Shown: positions 1-7,762 of the stretch, one piece after another | Numbering within the stretch: the stretch's first letter is position 1 | How the letters are laid out: each line of letters starts with the position of its first letter | Assembly (NCBI GenBank): GCA_020351835.1 | Contig: CP070669.1 | Span: 897,440 to 935,613 of the forward strand | Source: Nitrospirota bacterium | GTDB taxonomy: Bacteria > Nitrospirota > Thermodesulfovibrionia > Thermodesulfovibrionales > BMS3Bbin05 | DNA: 38,174 nucleotides | Direction of reading: 5' to 3' | Program-made: the position numbers and the translations under genes | Notes under the pieces: generated by a model | What the model was told of the DNA's origin: nothing | Database searches by the model: none | The model's input: the letters and a program-made list of their open reading frames with translations, nothing else

Positions 1-1
1 T

Positions 2-58
2 GAGGAAATAGCTGACGAGGAGCCTGCAGAACCTGAAATAACTCAGGACAACAAATAA
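2..58 (+). CDS. C-terminal end of an unidentified protein (partial)
   Basis: An open frame enters from the left edge and ends at a TAA at 56-58, giving an 18-residue acidic tail (EEIADEEPAEPEITQDNK). The tail is rich in Glu, Asp and Pro and is probably disordered. The rest of the gene is outside the window, so no function can be given. A promoter-like sequence follows it, so it probably ends a separate transcription unit. Confidence 0.5.
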   Translation, partial: EEIADEEPAEPEITQDNK

Positions 59-67
59 CACTATTTA

Positions 68-99
68 TTGCAATACTTCAGCTTTTGATGTGATATAAT
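68..99 (+). promoter_or_regulatory. Promoter with extended -10, upstream of the 141 gene
   Basis: A perfect TATAAT lies at 94-99, preceded by TG at 91-92, which makes an extended -10 (TGATATAAT). A weak -35-like TTGCAA lies at 68-73, but its 20-base spacing is long. The predicted start of transcription near 106 leaves a leader of about 35 bases before the TTG start codon at 141. The call rests only on consensus match and position. Confidence 0.55.
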
Positions 100-140
100 T
101 TCGTTAGTTTCTTGTAGAATCATGCAAATGGAGGATAGCC

Positions 141-557
141 TTGTACCTTAAATTAACTGGTAATGATGCACCAGAGGCAGTTCTTTCTTCAATTTCTGCG
201 ATAACTAATCATTCAAAGCTATCAATCAGCAATGTTCAATTTTATAAAAGTGAGGGGCTTGTTATTCTTCCAATTATTCGCCACCCGCTAATAAAAGAGC
301 GAAAGCTACTTGGAGATAAGTATGATTATAAAAGATCAATTAGCTCTACTGTAACTATTCATAGTGTTATTTCTTGTGAAATTAATGATTTAACTCATGA
401 TGATATGGATAGTGTGGACTTATTGTTTGGGATAACTTATAAAGATGATGAACTGTTTGTAACATCCGTAGAGGAAGATAAAGGTAATCATTTATATACT
501 ATGTCAATGAAAATTAAGAATATTGATATTGAAATTAAAGACAAGGAAAATAATTAA
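141..557 (+). CDS. Hypothetical protein, AT-rich orphan gene
   Basis: The frame encodes 138 residues from a TTG start at 141, chosen because GGAGG lies at 130-134, six bases upstream. I do not recognise the family. No signal peptide, membrane segment or enzyme motif is visible, so the product is probably soluble and cytoplasmic. The N-terminal half has a PIIRHPL stretch followed by alternating polar and hydrophobic segments; the C-terminus is rich in Lys, Asp and Glu and looks charged and flexible. Base use is much more AT-rich than the T2SS and dcw genes downstream, with many AAT, GAT and ATT codons, which suggests recent acquisition or weak selection. It has its own extended -10 promoter, and the next gene follows after 35 bases, so they could be co-transcribed. 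Confidence 0.65.
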   Translation: MYLKLTGNDAPEAVLSSISAITNHSKLSISNVQFYKSEGLVILPIIRHPLIKERKLLGDKYDYKRSISSTVTIHSVISCEINDLTHDDMDSVDLLFGITYKDDELFVTSVEEDKGNHLYTMSMKIKNIDIEIKDKENN

Positions 558-564
558 TAATGAA

Positions 565-592
565 AGTTTCTTCCTGAATTAAAGGACTTTAA
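565..592 (+). promoter_or_regulatory. Leader motif AGTTTCTTCCTGAAT plus ribosome binding site
   Basis: The 15-base motif at 565-579 ends 13 bases before the ATG at 593, and AAAGGA lies at 581-586. The same 15-mer, at the same distance from an ATG and with its AGG at the same offset, precedes the lipoprotein gene on the minus strand at the right edge (38174-38160). TCCT inside the motif could pair with AGGA of the ribosome binding site across a 7-base loop. Whether the motif is functional is not known. Confidence 0.4.
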
Positions 593-1099
593 ATGAAAAG
601 ATTAATCATTATATTATTCTTAATTTTATTGTTAGTTCATATATCTATGGCATTTGACAATGAGCCTAATGGTATCAAGGGAATAATGTGGGCTTCAAAC
701 ATTGATAACATTGACAATATGTCGATTGTGGAAGATGCTGGAGAAGCCATTGAGAGACATGAGGTATATACATTAGATAATGATGACATGAAATTAGAAG
801 GAGTGGATCTTCAAGCATCTGGATTCGTATTTTATGAAAATAAGTTTTATGCACATGCAGCACTTTTTGATAACGTTGAAAATTATAATAATTTAAGAAA
901 TGCTCTATTTAATAAATACGGGAAAGGCATTAAGATTAAAGATGCGCCTAATGCTTACTATCTGTGCGGTGATAAAGTCTATGTTTACATGGAGTTCAGT
1001 GATATAAGAAGAGTTGGAGGAATAACTCATTATTACACACCAATTATGAGAGATATTCTTGGAATCTCAGACGATGTTAAGAGTCGATGCCAAGAATAA
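593..1099 (+). CDS. Putative exported protein of unknown function
   Basis: The product has 168 residues. It begins with a typical Sec signal peptide: MKR, then a run of Ile, Leu and Val to about residue 17, then a likely cleavage site SMA-FD near residue 20. The mature protein starts with a GIKGIMWAS stretch like the FRGIKWGT start of small periplasmic proteins of unknown function that I associate with deltaproteobacteria-like genomes; this is recognition by memory, not a search. Two Cys remain in the mature chain, at YYLCGDK and near the C-terminus, and may pair. The start is supported by AAAGGA seven bases upstream. The gene is strongly AT-rich like its upstream neighbour. No function is assigned; it probably acts in the periplasm. 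Confidence 0.7.
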   Translation: MKRLIIILFLILLLVHISMAFDNEPNGIKGIMWASNIDNIDNMSIVEDAGEAIERHEVYTLDNDDMKLEGVDLQASGFVFYENKFYAHAALFDNVENYNNLRNALFNKYGKGIKIKDAPNAYYLCGDKVYVYMEFSDIRRVGGITHYYTPIMRDILGISDDVKSRCQE

Positions 1100-1242
1100 A
1101 CGAATGAATAATTCTTCCTGAATAAAACACCTCCTACTAATTAGTTCAGATTGAAGTATTCAACCAGAATAACTCACTCAAGCATGGTTCAAGACCTGAC
1201 CCTGAGACTCTGGTAAGCTATTGATATTAAGGAGAGATTAAA

Positions 1243-1318
<76 letters not shown>

Positions 1319-1372
1319 ATCATTTAAGAATTAAGTGAATAATGACCTGCTTTATTACTAAAAATATATTTC

Positions 1373-1449
1373 TGGCGCGCCTGAGAGGATTCGAACCTCT
1401 GACCTGAGGTTCCGGAGACCTCCGCTCTGATCCACTGAGCTACAGGCGC
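1373..1449 (-). tRNA. tRNA-Arg (anticodon CCG)
   Basis: A 77-base cloverleaf on the minus strand has a GCGCCTG/CAGGCGC acceptor stem and an encoded CCA at 1375-1373. The anticodon stem is GAGGT/ACCTC with loop CTCCGGA, giving CCG, which reads CGG Arg codons. An imperfect inverted repeat separates it from tRNA-His. Confidence 0.95.
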
Positions 1450-1454
1450 ATAAA

Positions 1455-1498
1455 TTAGCTATCAGCCCGCCCACTTAAAGCTTTTCGCTGATCGCTAA
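1455..1498 (-). repeat. Imperfect inverted repeat between tRNA-His and tRNA-Arg(CCG)
   Basis: The arms TTAGCTATCAGC (1455-1466) and GCTGATCGCTAA (1487-1498) pair at 11 of 12 positions, with one internal mismatch and a 20-base loop. In a tRNA precursor transcript this would fold as a hairpin between two tRNAs. No U-run of terminator length follows on the minus strand, so a processing or spacer structure is more likely than termination. Confidence 0.45.
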
Positions 1499-1512
1499 AA
1501 AGCTATTTCTAA

Positions 1513-1589
1513 TGGGGTGAGCGAGGGGACTCGAACCCCCAACCCCTGGAACCACAATCCAGTGCTCTAACCATTGAACTACGCTCACC
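1513..1589 (-). tRNA. tRNA-His (anticodon GTG)
   Basis: A 77-base cloverleaf on the minus strand has anticodon stem CTGGA/TCCAG and loop TTGTGGT, giving GTG. As expected for tRNA-His, the extra 5' G (G-1 at 1589) is encoded and sits opposite the C73 discriminator, ahead of the 7-base acceptor stem GTGAGCG. CCA is encoded at 1515-1513. Confidence 0.95.
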
Positions 1590-1626
1590 ACAGGTAACCA
1601 ACTTTTAAAGAACAATAAGAGCTTAT

Positions 1627-1656
1627 ATAGTAATTAAAAAAATATTGATCCGTCAA
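1627..1656 (-). promoter_or_regulatory. Possible internal promoter for tRNA-His-Arg-Lys
   Basis: On the minus strand, TTGACG (1656-1651) is followed after 18 bases by TACTAT (1632-1627), with a predicted start near 1620, about 30 bases before tRNA-His. The -35 overlaps the hairpin annotated as a possible terminator, so the two readings compete. The call rests on consensus match alone. Confidence 0.3.
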
Positions 1657-1658
1657 TA
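1636..1658 (-). terminator. Possible weak intrinsic terminator after tRNA-Arg(TCT)
   Basis: On the minus strand TATTGA-CGGA-TCAATA forms a 6-base-pair stem with a tetraloop, followed directly by seven T (1642-1636). It lies eight bases after the tRNA-Arg(TCT) CCA end. The stem has only one G-C pair, so it may attenuate rather than terminate. Confidence 0.35.
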
Positions 1659-1665
1659 ATTGATA

Positions 1666-1821
<156 letters not shown>

Positions 1822-1829
1822 AACTATAT

Positions 1830-1858
1830 AAATTAATAAAAAAAAAATTAAAAGTCAA
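1830..1858 (-). promoter_or_regulatory. Promoter for the tRNA cluster
   Basis: On the minus strand TTGACT (1858-1853) is followed by a 17-base T-rich spacer and TAATTT (1835-1830). The predicted transcription start falls within a few bases of the mature 5' end of tRNA-Pro at 1821. The -35 is 5 of 6 to consensus and the -10 is weak. Confidence 0.4.
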
Positions 1859-1980
1859 ACATATTGATAAATATTAGCCCATTTAAAATCGTATTGTAAA
1901 ATATAAAAATGTTTGATTTTCCGATATTATATGATAATATATTAAATACAGCTTTAATGTTTTATGTATACGGTAATGTT

Positions 1981-2865
1981 ATGAATGCTAAAAACCTTTT
2001 GTTGAAGAGGGAGACGGCATTGATGGTCAATGTTGTCCTGTTTGCATGCGCTTTGGTCTTTCTAATTATGCTTGTCAGGGGATTGTTCCCTGAGCCGATC
2101 ATGCTCGATAAGATCGAGATAGGAGAAGAAAGAGGTAGTTCAGTGGGAACAAGATCTTTCAGCGAATACTCAGTGGTACTTGAGAAAAGCCCATTTGGAA
2201 TTCAGGGAGAGAGGTTAACAGCACTTGCGGACCACTCCGGAAGCGAGGGCAGGATCGCTGTAAATGTTAACTACAAGCTTATAGGTACTATAGCAGAGGG
2301 CGGAGGTAGAGGCTTTGCGATCTTTTTGCAGTCCGATGGCAAACAGGTTCTGTATGGAGTTGGTGATACGATCCCGGGCCTTGGCATTCTTGAAGAAGTT
2401 GATAAGGACAGTGTTCTTATAATGGGGACCGAAGGCAAGGACCGTCTTGAACTTGCAGAGATCAAAAGCGGACCCATAGTTAACACGCCGGTCAGGTCCG
2501 GGGCTGTTATCAAAAGGAACAGAGAGTTCGTAAGAAGAGGTGCCGGAGGCTCATACATACTTAACTCTGACATGGTCCAGGAATCGATAAACAATCCCCA
2601 GAGGCTAATGACCGATGCCAGACTTTTCCCCAGATATAAAAACGGAGAGCAGGAGGGTTTCATATTGAAGGAAGTAAGGAAGGGCGGAATATATGACAGC
2701 CTCGGCCTTAAGAACGGAGATATTCTCCTCAGAGTAAATGAGTATGATATAACGGATCCCGAAAAGGCGTTGCAGGCCTTCACGGCGTTAAAGGGAGTAG
2801 AGAGGCTACAGCTTGATGTGATAAGAAGCGGAGCGAAGGTAACTCAAACTTATCTGATAAGATGA
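1981..2865 (+). CDS. gspC: Type II secretion system protein GspC
   Basis: GspC is the inner-membrane clamp of the T2SS; its periplasmic HR domain binds the N0 domain of secretin GspD. From ATG 1981 the protein has 294 residues: a short basic N-terminus, one membrane segment (about 14-35), the HR region (about 85-150, IGTIAEGG and VLYGVGDTI are typical), a linker, and a C-terminal PDZ domain (about 225-294, with SLGLKNGDILLRVN). The same frame opens at 1909 and could add 24 residues, but those would place hydrophobic sequence before the basic flank, and no ribosome binding site precedes either start; ATG 2023 has AGAGGGA upstream but would remove the cytoplasmic segment. It is the first gene of a twelve-gene gsp operon and overlaps gspD by four bases. 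Confidence 0.9.
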   Translation: MNAKNLLLKRETALMVNVVLFACALVFLIMLVRGLFPEPIMLDKIEIGEERGSSVGTRSFSEYSVVLEKSPFGIQGERLTALADHSGSEGRIAVNVNYKLIGTIAEGGGRGFAIFLQSDGKQVLYGVGDTIPGLGILEEVDKDSVLIMGTEGKDRLELAEIKSGPIVNTPVRSGAVIKRNREFVRRGAGGSYILNSDMVQESINNPQRLMTDARLFPRYKNGEQEGFILKEVRKGGIYDSLGLKNGDILLRVNEYDITDPEKALQAFTALKGVERLQLDVIRSGAKVTQTYLIR

Positions 2866-5105
2866 TGAAAAAATGTTTCGATAGGAGCTCAGGCAGTTGT
2901 GTGAGGAGATTCGCTATCATGAGCATAGCAGTGCTTTCTATGTTCATGTTTGCCGTGATGTCAGGTGCCGTTGAGGATGCTACCTTTAACTTCGTCGATG
3001 TGGATCTACCGGTAGTAGCCAAGTATGTAAGCGAGATAACCGGGAAGAACTTCATATTTGATGAGAAGTTCCAGGGCAAGGTCACGATAATAGCACCCTC
3101 AAAACTCAGCCCGAAGGACGGTTTCAGGCTTTTTACATCGGTGCTGGAGCTTAAGGGATTCACAGTCGTCCCATCAGGGGTCAACGCCTTCAAGATAATA
3201 CCAACGTCGATGGCAAAGCAGCAGGGGTTGGATGTAAGGTCGAGCGGCAGGTCCGTGAACGAAAGCTATATGGCAAGACTTGTACAGCTCAAACATATAT
3301 CTTCGGAAGAAGCGGTTAATTTCATAAGGCCTGTTATATCAAAGGACGGATATATATCATCCTTCGGTCCTGGCAATCTCGTGCTGATAATCGATTCGGG
3401 TCTGAACATAAGCAAGGTGCTCGCGATAGTGGATACGATAGATCAGCCTTCTTCAGTAGAGGTTCCCGAGATAGTATTTCTTAAACATGCCGGAGCTGAA
3501 GAGGTAGCAAAGATGATCAACGAAGGAATGGCGCAAAGTGCTCCCAGCGTAAAGGGACGTATTGTAACCGCGCCGGGTTCACCCGGGAAGGTGGTCTCGG
3601 ACACAAGGCTTAATGCGGTTATAATATTCGGCCCTAAAGAGGTGAGGGAGACCATGAAGAGCCTGATATCGATAATAGATGTCCCTTCGGATGACGCCCA
3701 GGGCAAGATAAACGTGTATTTTCTTGAGAACGCCGATGCTGAAGAGATGTCAAAAGTACTTCAGGGAGTGGTCAAAGGGATAGAAGAGGCCAAGGATAAG
3801 GCAAAGACAGTTAAGGCTGTAGGACTGAGAGATGACCAGAAGATAGTGATCACAGCCGATAAGTCGGCCAATGCCCTTGTTATACTTGCGTCTCCGGCCG
3901 ACTACAGGAATATAGTGTCGGTAGTAAAGAAACTTGATAAAAGAAAGAGACAGGTATATGTTGAGGCGATGATAGTAGAGGCTTCGATAGATGACCTGTT
4001 CGAGCTTGGATCCAAGTGGAGGGCCATTGCTGAGCACGATGGTGATCCCGTAGTTATAGGCGGTGTCGGTATAATGGATCCCACTGCGTTGCAATCGGTA
4101 GTATACGGCCTTAGCGGGGCATCGGTCGGCGGCATGGGCAACTTCATGGACATTCCTATTACTACGATAGGGACCGACGGGGCTATAACGACCAGTAATC
4201 TTACTGTCCCAGGGTTTTCCGCACTTTTCAGCTTGCAGGAGTTCAAGGGAGCGGTCGACGTGCTGTCTACGCCTCAGATCCTTACCTCGGATAATGAAGA
4301 GGCCGAGATACATGTAGGTGAGAATGTGCCTTTCGTAACTAAGAGGGAATCTGACCCTAACAGGGATGTTTCGGTATTTACCGATGTTCAGAGAGAGGAT
4401 GTCGGGATAAAGCTGAAGCTTACTCCCCAGATCGCCGAAGGCGATTACGTAAGACTTTCCTTATATCAAGAGATATCCTCGGTGATACAGGAATCTAACG
4501 CAGATATTCTCATTAGCGTTGGCCCGTCAACAACTAAACGCTCAACAAGCACCTCGGTAGTGGTGAAAGACAAGGAGACCGTTGTCATTGGCGGATTGAT
4601 GCAGGAGAGGAAAGAGGAGAATGTGGTAAAAGTGCCGCTGTTGGGCGATATCCCTTTGCTCGGCTGGTTATTCAAGTTCAAAACGGAAAAAAAGAGGAAG
4701 ACCAACCTCCTTGTTTTCATTACGCCCCATATAATCAGGGATGCCGCTGACCTCTCAGCTCTTACGATGGAGAAGGGATCGCAATATGCAAGGTCCGAGA
4801 ACATATTCAGACCGGGTGAACTGCTCGTAAGGTTTAAAGATGATGTCCCGGATGAAAGGATAGAAGAGATACTGAAAGAGAACGGGATGTCAGTGATAAA
4901 TTTCATCGATAGGCTGGGAGTATATGTTATAAGGATAAGCGGTGATATAGATGTTAACGGGGCCGTTGACAGGATGCAAAGGTTAAATGAAGTTCAGTAC
5001 GCCGAACCAAACTACAGCATAAGACTTAACAGCGGCAATGATATTGGAGATCGGAAAGGTTTCGGGCTTGACTGGATAGATAGTGATCGAAATGAGGAAT
5101 ATTAA
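2862..5105 (+). CDS. gspD: T2SS secretin GspD with C-terminal subtilase-propeptide-like domain
   Basis: GspD forms the outer-membrane channel of the T2SS. The 747-residue product has a signal peptide (about 1-37), an N0 domain (about 40-110), N1-N3 ring domains (about 130-360), and the secretin domain (about 365-635, with VPLLGDIPLLGWLFK and LLVFITPHI typical of its end). A tail of about 100 residues follows (from about 646). It contains RPGELLVRFKDDVP, LGVYVIRISGD and VQYAEPNYSIR, the pattern of fervidolysin-type propeptides in S8 proteases (usual form PGELLVKFK, then GVYVVRV, then VEYAEPNY). No S8 catalytic domain follows in any frame, because gspE starts at once. Secretins often end in a pilotin-binding S-domain; here this domain takes that place. 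The start overlaps gspC as ATGATG. Confidence 0.96.
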   Translation: MMKKCFDRSSGSCVRRFAIMSIAVLSMFMFAVMSGAVEDATFNFVDVDLPVVAKYVSEITGKNFIFDEKFQGKVTIIAPSKLSPKDGFRLFTSVLELKGFTVVPSGVNAFKIIPTSMAKQQGLDVRSSGRSVNESYMARLVQLKHISSEEAVNFIRPVISKDGYISSFGPGNLVLIIDSGLNISKVLAIVDTIDQPSSVEVPEIVFLKHAGAEEVAKMINEGMAQSAPSVKGRIVTAPGSPGKVVSDTRLNAVIIFGPKEVRETMKSLISIIDVPSDDAQGKINVYFLENADAEEMSKVLQGVVKGIEEAKDKAKTVKAVGLRDDQKIVITADKSANALVILASPADYRNIVSVVKKLDKRKRQVYVEAMIVEASIDDLFELGSKWRAIAEHDGDPVVIGGVGIMDPTALQSVVYGLSGASVGGMGNFMDIPITTIGTDGAITTSNLTVPGFSALFSLQEFKGAVDVLSTPQILTSDNEEAEIHVGENVPFVTKRESDPNRDVSVFTDVQREDVGIKLKLTPQIAEGDYVRLSLYQEISSVIQESNADILISVGPSTTKRSTSTSVVVKDKETVVIGGLMQERKEENVVKVPLLGDIPLLGWLFKFKTEKKRKTNLLVFITPHIIRDAADLSALTMEKGSQYARSENIFRPGELLVRFKDDVPDERIEEILKENGMSVINFIDRLGVYVIRISGDIDVNGAVDRMQRLNEVQYAEPNYSIRLNSGNDIGDRKGFGLDWIDSDRNEEY

Positions 5106-6606
5106 TTCCATCAGAGATGAAGAAGTAGACCTGAATCTTCTTAAGGACATACCGCTGGAGTTCTGCAGGGCCAATCTTGTTCTTCCCATTAAGCTTGACA
5201 ACGGTGATCTTGTCGGTGCCGTAAGTGGCAGGAACGGTATCTTTGCACTTAAGGAGCTGGCAATCAGATATTCTTCTGAACCGCTTCCACTGATGGTAGG
5301 CAGCGAGCTTCTTTCGCAGGCAATAAGCAGGTTATACGGACAGGTAGGATCGGCTGAAGAGGTCATGCAGCACATAGCCGGCGAGGACCTGTCATCAGTC
5401 GCTACCGAGTTCGAGAGACCGAAGGATTTGCTTGAACTGACCGAGGAGGCACCTATCATAAGGCTCCTTAATGCGCTGTTGCAACAGGCGGTAAAGGAGC
5501 GCGCCAGTGATATTCATATTGAACCATATGAAGGGGAACTGGATGTAAGGTTAAGGGTGGACGGTATACTTGATACGATCATCCGGCCACCAAAGATAAT
5601 TCAGGACGCACTTATCAGCCGTATAAAGATAATGTCTAACCTTGATATAGCGGAGAAAAGACTGCCGCAGGACGGCAGGATCGGTGTCCTGGTAGGTGGA
5701 AAGGAGATCGATATAAGGGTCTCTATAGTACCGACGGTTTTCGGAGAAAGGGCGGTTCTAAGGATCCTTGACAAGAAACAGGGTCTGCTTGGATTATCGG
5801 ACCTTGGCATATCAGATGAACAGAAACAGAAATTCGAAAAAATGCTGTCCAGACCCAATGGTATTGTGCTTGTGACAGGCCCAACGGGTAGCGGTAAGAC
5901 GACCACACTTTATGCCTCGCTCGGCAGCATTTACACCGTCGAAAAGAACATCATTACTGTAGAAGACCCTGTCGAGTACCAGCTAAAGGGAATAGGCCAG
6001 ATACAGGTGAATCCCAAAATAGGGCTTACCTTTGCATCCGGTCTGCGCTCTATCCTGAGGCAGGACCCTGACGTGATAATGGTGGGAGAGATAAGGGATG
6101 CCGAGACAGCGGACATTGCGATCCATGCTTCGCTTACGGGGCACCTTGTCCTTAGTACCCTTCATACGAACGATGCGGCCTCTGCAATAGCTAGATTGCT
6201 GGATATGGACATTGAGCCTTTCCTTGCTGCTACTTCACTGTCTTGCATACTTGCTCAGAGACTTGTAAGGACCATATGTCCTCACTGCAAAGTAGAATAT
6301 GTTCCCGATAGCGGGGAACAAAAGTTCTTTTCTGAGATCCCGGATAAACTTTACAGAGGAGAGGGCTGTGAAAGGTGCAAAGGGTCAGGTTATGCAGGCA
6401 GGACCGGGATATTTGAGCTTTTAATAGTAGATGATGATTTAAGGTCTATGGTCTCAAGAAAGGTCGATACCGGGACAATAAAGGCTGAAGCTATAAAGAA
6501 GGGTATGCGTACACTGTATGTTGACGGGATATCTAAAGTAGTGAGCGGAACAACTACCCTTAGTGAGATATTAAGGGTGACACAGCAAGACCATGCCGAT
6601 ATATAA
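5083..6606 (+). CDS. gspE: T2SS ATPase GspE
   Basis: GspE is the cytoplasmic hexameric ATPase that powers pseudopilus growth. The 507-residue protein has an N-terminal GspL-binding region (1-120), then the N2D and ATPase domains: Walker A GPTGSGKT (266-273), the Asp box ITVEDPVEYQ, Walker B VGEIRDAETA and the His box LVLSTLHTNDA. A CPHC and CERC pair after about residue 399 forms the zinc-binding CM domain found in T2SS-type ATPases, and GRTGIFELL follows it. The start may be GTG 5083 or ATG 5092; both lie inside the end of gspD (overlap 14-23 bases), which indicates translational coupling. I kept 5083. Confidence 0.97.
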   Translation: MIEMRNINSIRDEEVDLNLLKDIPLEFCRANLVLPIKLDNGDLVGAVSGRNGIFALKELAIRYSSEPLPLMVGSELLSQAISRLYGQVGSAEEVMQHIAGEDLSSVATEFERPKDLLELTEEAPIIRLLNALLQQAVKERASDIHIEPYEGELDVRLRVDGILDTIIRPPKIIQDALISRIKIMSNLDIAEKRLPQDGRIGVLVGGKEIDIRVSIVPTVFGERAVLRILDKKQGLLGLSDLGISDEQKQKFEKMLSRPNGIVLVTGPTGSGKTTTLYASLGSIYTVEKNIITVEDPVEYQLKGIGQIQVNPKIGLTFASGLRSILRQDPDVIMVGEIRDAETADIAIHASLTGHLVLSTLHTNDAASAIARLLDMDIEPFLAATSLSCILAQRLVRTICPHCKVEYVPDSGEQKFFSEIPDKLYRGEGCERCKGSGYAGRTGIFELLIVDDDLRSMVSRKVDTGTIKAEAIKKGMRTLYVDGISKVVSGTTTLSEILRVTQQDHADI

Positions 6607-7762
6607 GTACATCGGCTTCAATAGCAATGGTGTCGAAGAAAAAGGTGTTATAGAGGCCGACGGCCTAAAGGACGCTGTTGGAAGGCTCAAAAAGAGCGGT
6701 ATACTTCCAAAGGACATCAGAAGCAGGTCAGAAGGAAAGAGGAGCCGCTTCTTTGTCAGGGACAGGTCAGACAAGGTCGCACAGATAACGCGACAACTGT
6801 CTGTACTGATATCTTCCGGTGTGTCGGTCAATGATTCTTTGCGGTCAATGTCTGATGAGAACTCGGGCTTCTGGCAGTCACTGCTTATAGACCTCAAGGA
6901 CTCGATCGCTTCCGGTGCGGGATTATCCAGGTCTATGGAGGCGTATCCTGATATTTTTCCGGAGTATTATATAAGTATGGTAAATGCCGGAGAGACGGGC
7001 GGCATGCTGGATGAGGTTCTCTTAAACCTGGCAGATTATCTGGAGAAAGATATTTCTATTCGTTCAAAGGTCAAGAATGCAATGGTATATCCTCTGTTCA
7101 TGCTGAGTGTGGGCATAATAGTAATGTCGTTCGTGCTTACTTTTGTTGTGCCCAAGATAGTAAGTATATTTGAAAGTTCGAAGGCTTCGCTTCCTCTTAT
7201 CACAAAGATACTTATAGGTATAAGCTCATTCTTCAATGGATACTGGTGGTTGATCATAATGGCCATTGTCATTGCCTACTTTGTTATAAACAAGATAATG
7301 CGTGACAGACCGGGGGTGTTCGATCCGTTGCTAATGCATATTCCTGTTATCAAGAGCCTTTATATAGCAAGATTTACGAGGATATTCGGTTTCCTCCTGA
7401 ATGGTGGGATACCGTTGATAAGGTCACTTGACATGGCAGCCAGAGCAACAGGTAACAGGGTCCTTAAAGAAATGCTGACAAGTGCCTCGGGGAAGATATC
7501 TGAAGGAGCGGGGATAGCATCGTCACTTAAGGGATTGCCCCCTGTGCTGAGACAGATGATAGCTACCGGTGAGAGGTCGGGAGAGCTTTCCGGGCTGCTT
7601 GACAGGGCGGCAGATTCATATGAAGAAGATTTCTCTAAGAAGGTCAAAGTAGCGCTCTCCGTGATGGAGCCGGCAATGATAGTCATAATGGGATTGGTGG
7701 TCGGGTTCATAGTATTTGCAGTCCTATTGCCGATATTCGAGATGAACCAGTTAATAAGATGA
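6593..7762 (+). CDS. gspF: T2SS inner-membrane platform protein GspF
   Basis: GspF is the polytopic inner-membrane platform that couples GspE to pseudopilin assembly. The 389-residue protein has the family layout: a short N-terminal region starting PIYKYIGFNSNGVEEKG, a first GspF domain (about 60-180, with YYISMVNAGETGGMLDEVL), membrane segments at about 162-188 and 205-230, a second GspF domain (about 260-380, with MIATGERSGELSGLLDRAA) and a final membrane segment (about 358-382). The two repeats each carry the conserved GE.(S/T)G core. It starts 14 bases inside gspE and its stop overlaps gspG in ATGA. Confidence 0.97.
   Translation: MPIYKYIGFNSNGVEEKGVIEADGLKDAVGRLKKSGILPKDIRSRSEGKRSRFFVRDRSDKVAQITRQLSVLISSGVSVNDSLRSMSDENSGFWQSLLIDLKDSIASGAGLSRSMEAYPDIFPEYYISMVNAGETGGMLDEVLLNLADYLEKDISIRSKVKNAMVYPLFMLSVGIIVMSFVLTFVVPKIVSIFESSKASLPLITKILIGISSFFNGYWWLIIMAIVIAYFVINKIMRDRPGVFDPLLMHIPVIKSLYIARFTRIFGFLLNGGIPLIRSLDMAARATGNRVLKEMLTSASGKISEGAGIASSLKGLPPVLRQMIATGERSGELSGLLDRAADSYEEDFSKKVKVALSVMEPAMIVIMGLVVGFIVFAVLLPIFEMNQLIR

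Noticed and set aside
1180-1242. Possible terminator after tRNA-Lys (CCTGAGACTCTGG near-palindrome)
   Set aside because: The stem is only three plus two pairs with a mismatch and there is no T-run on the minus strand.
3750-4313. Open frame of 187 codons on the minus strand within gspD
   Set aside because: It is antisense to well-conserved secretin sequence; the composition is what the opposite strand of gspD gives.
5040-5200. Possible frameshifted subtilase catalytic domain after the GspD propeptide-like tail
   Set aside because: All frames beyond the GspD stop were considered; the next sequence is the conserved GspE N-terminus, and no D-H-S motifs of an S8 protease appear.
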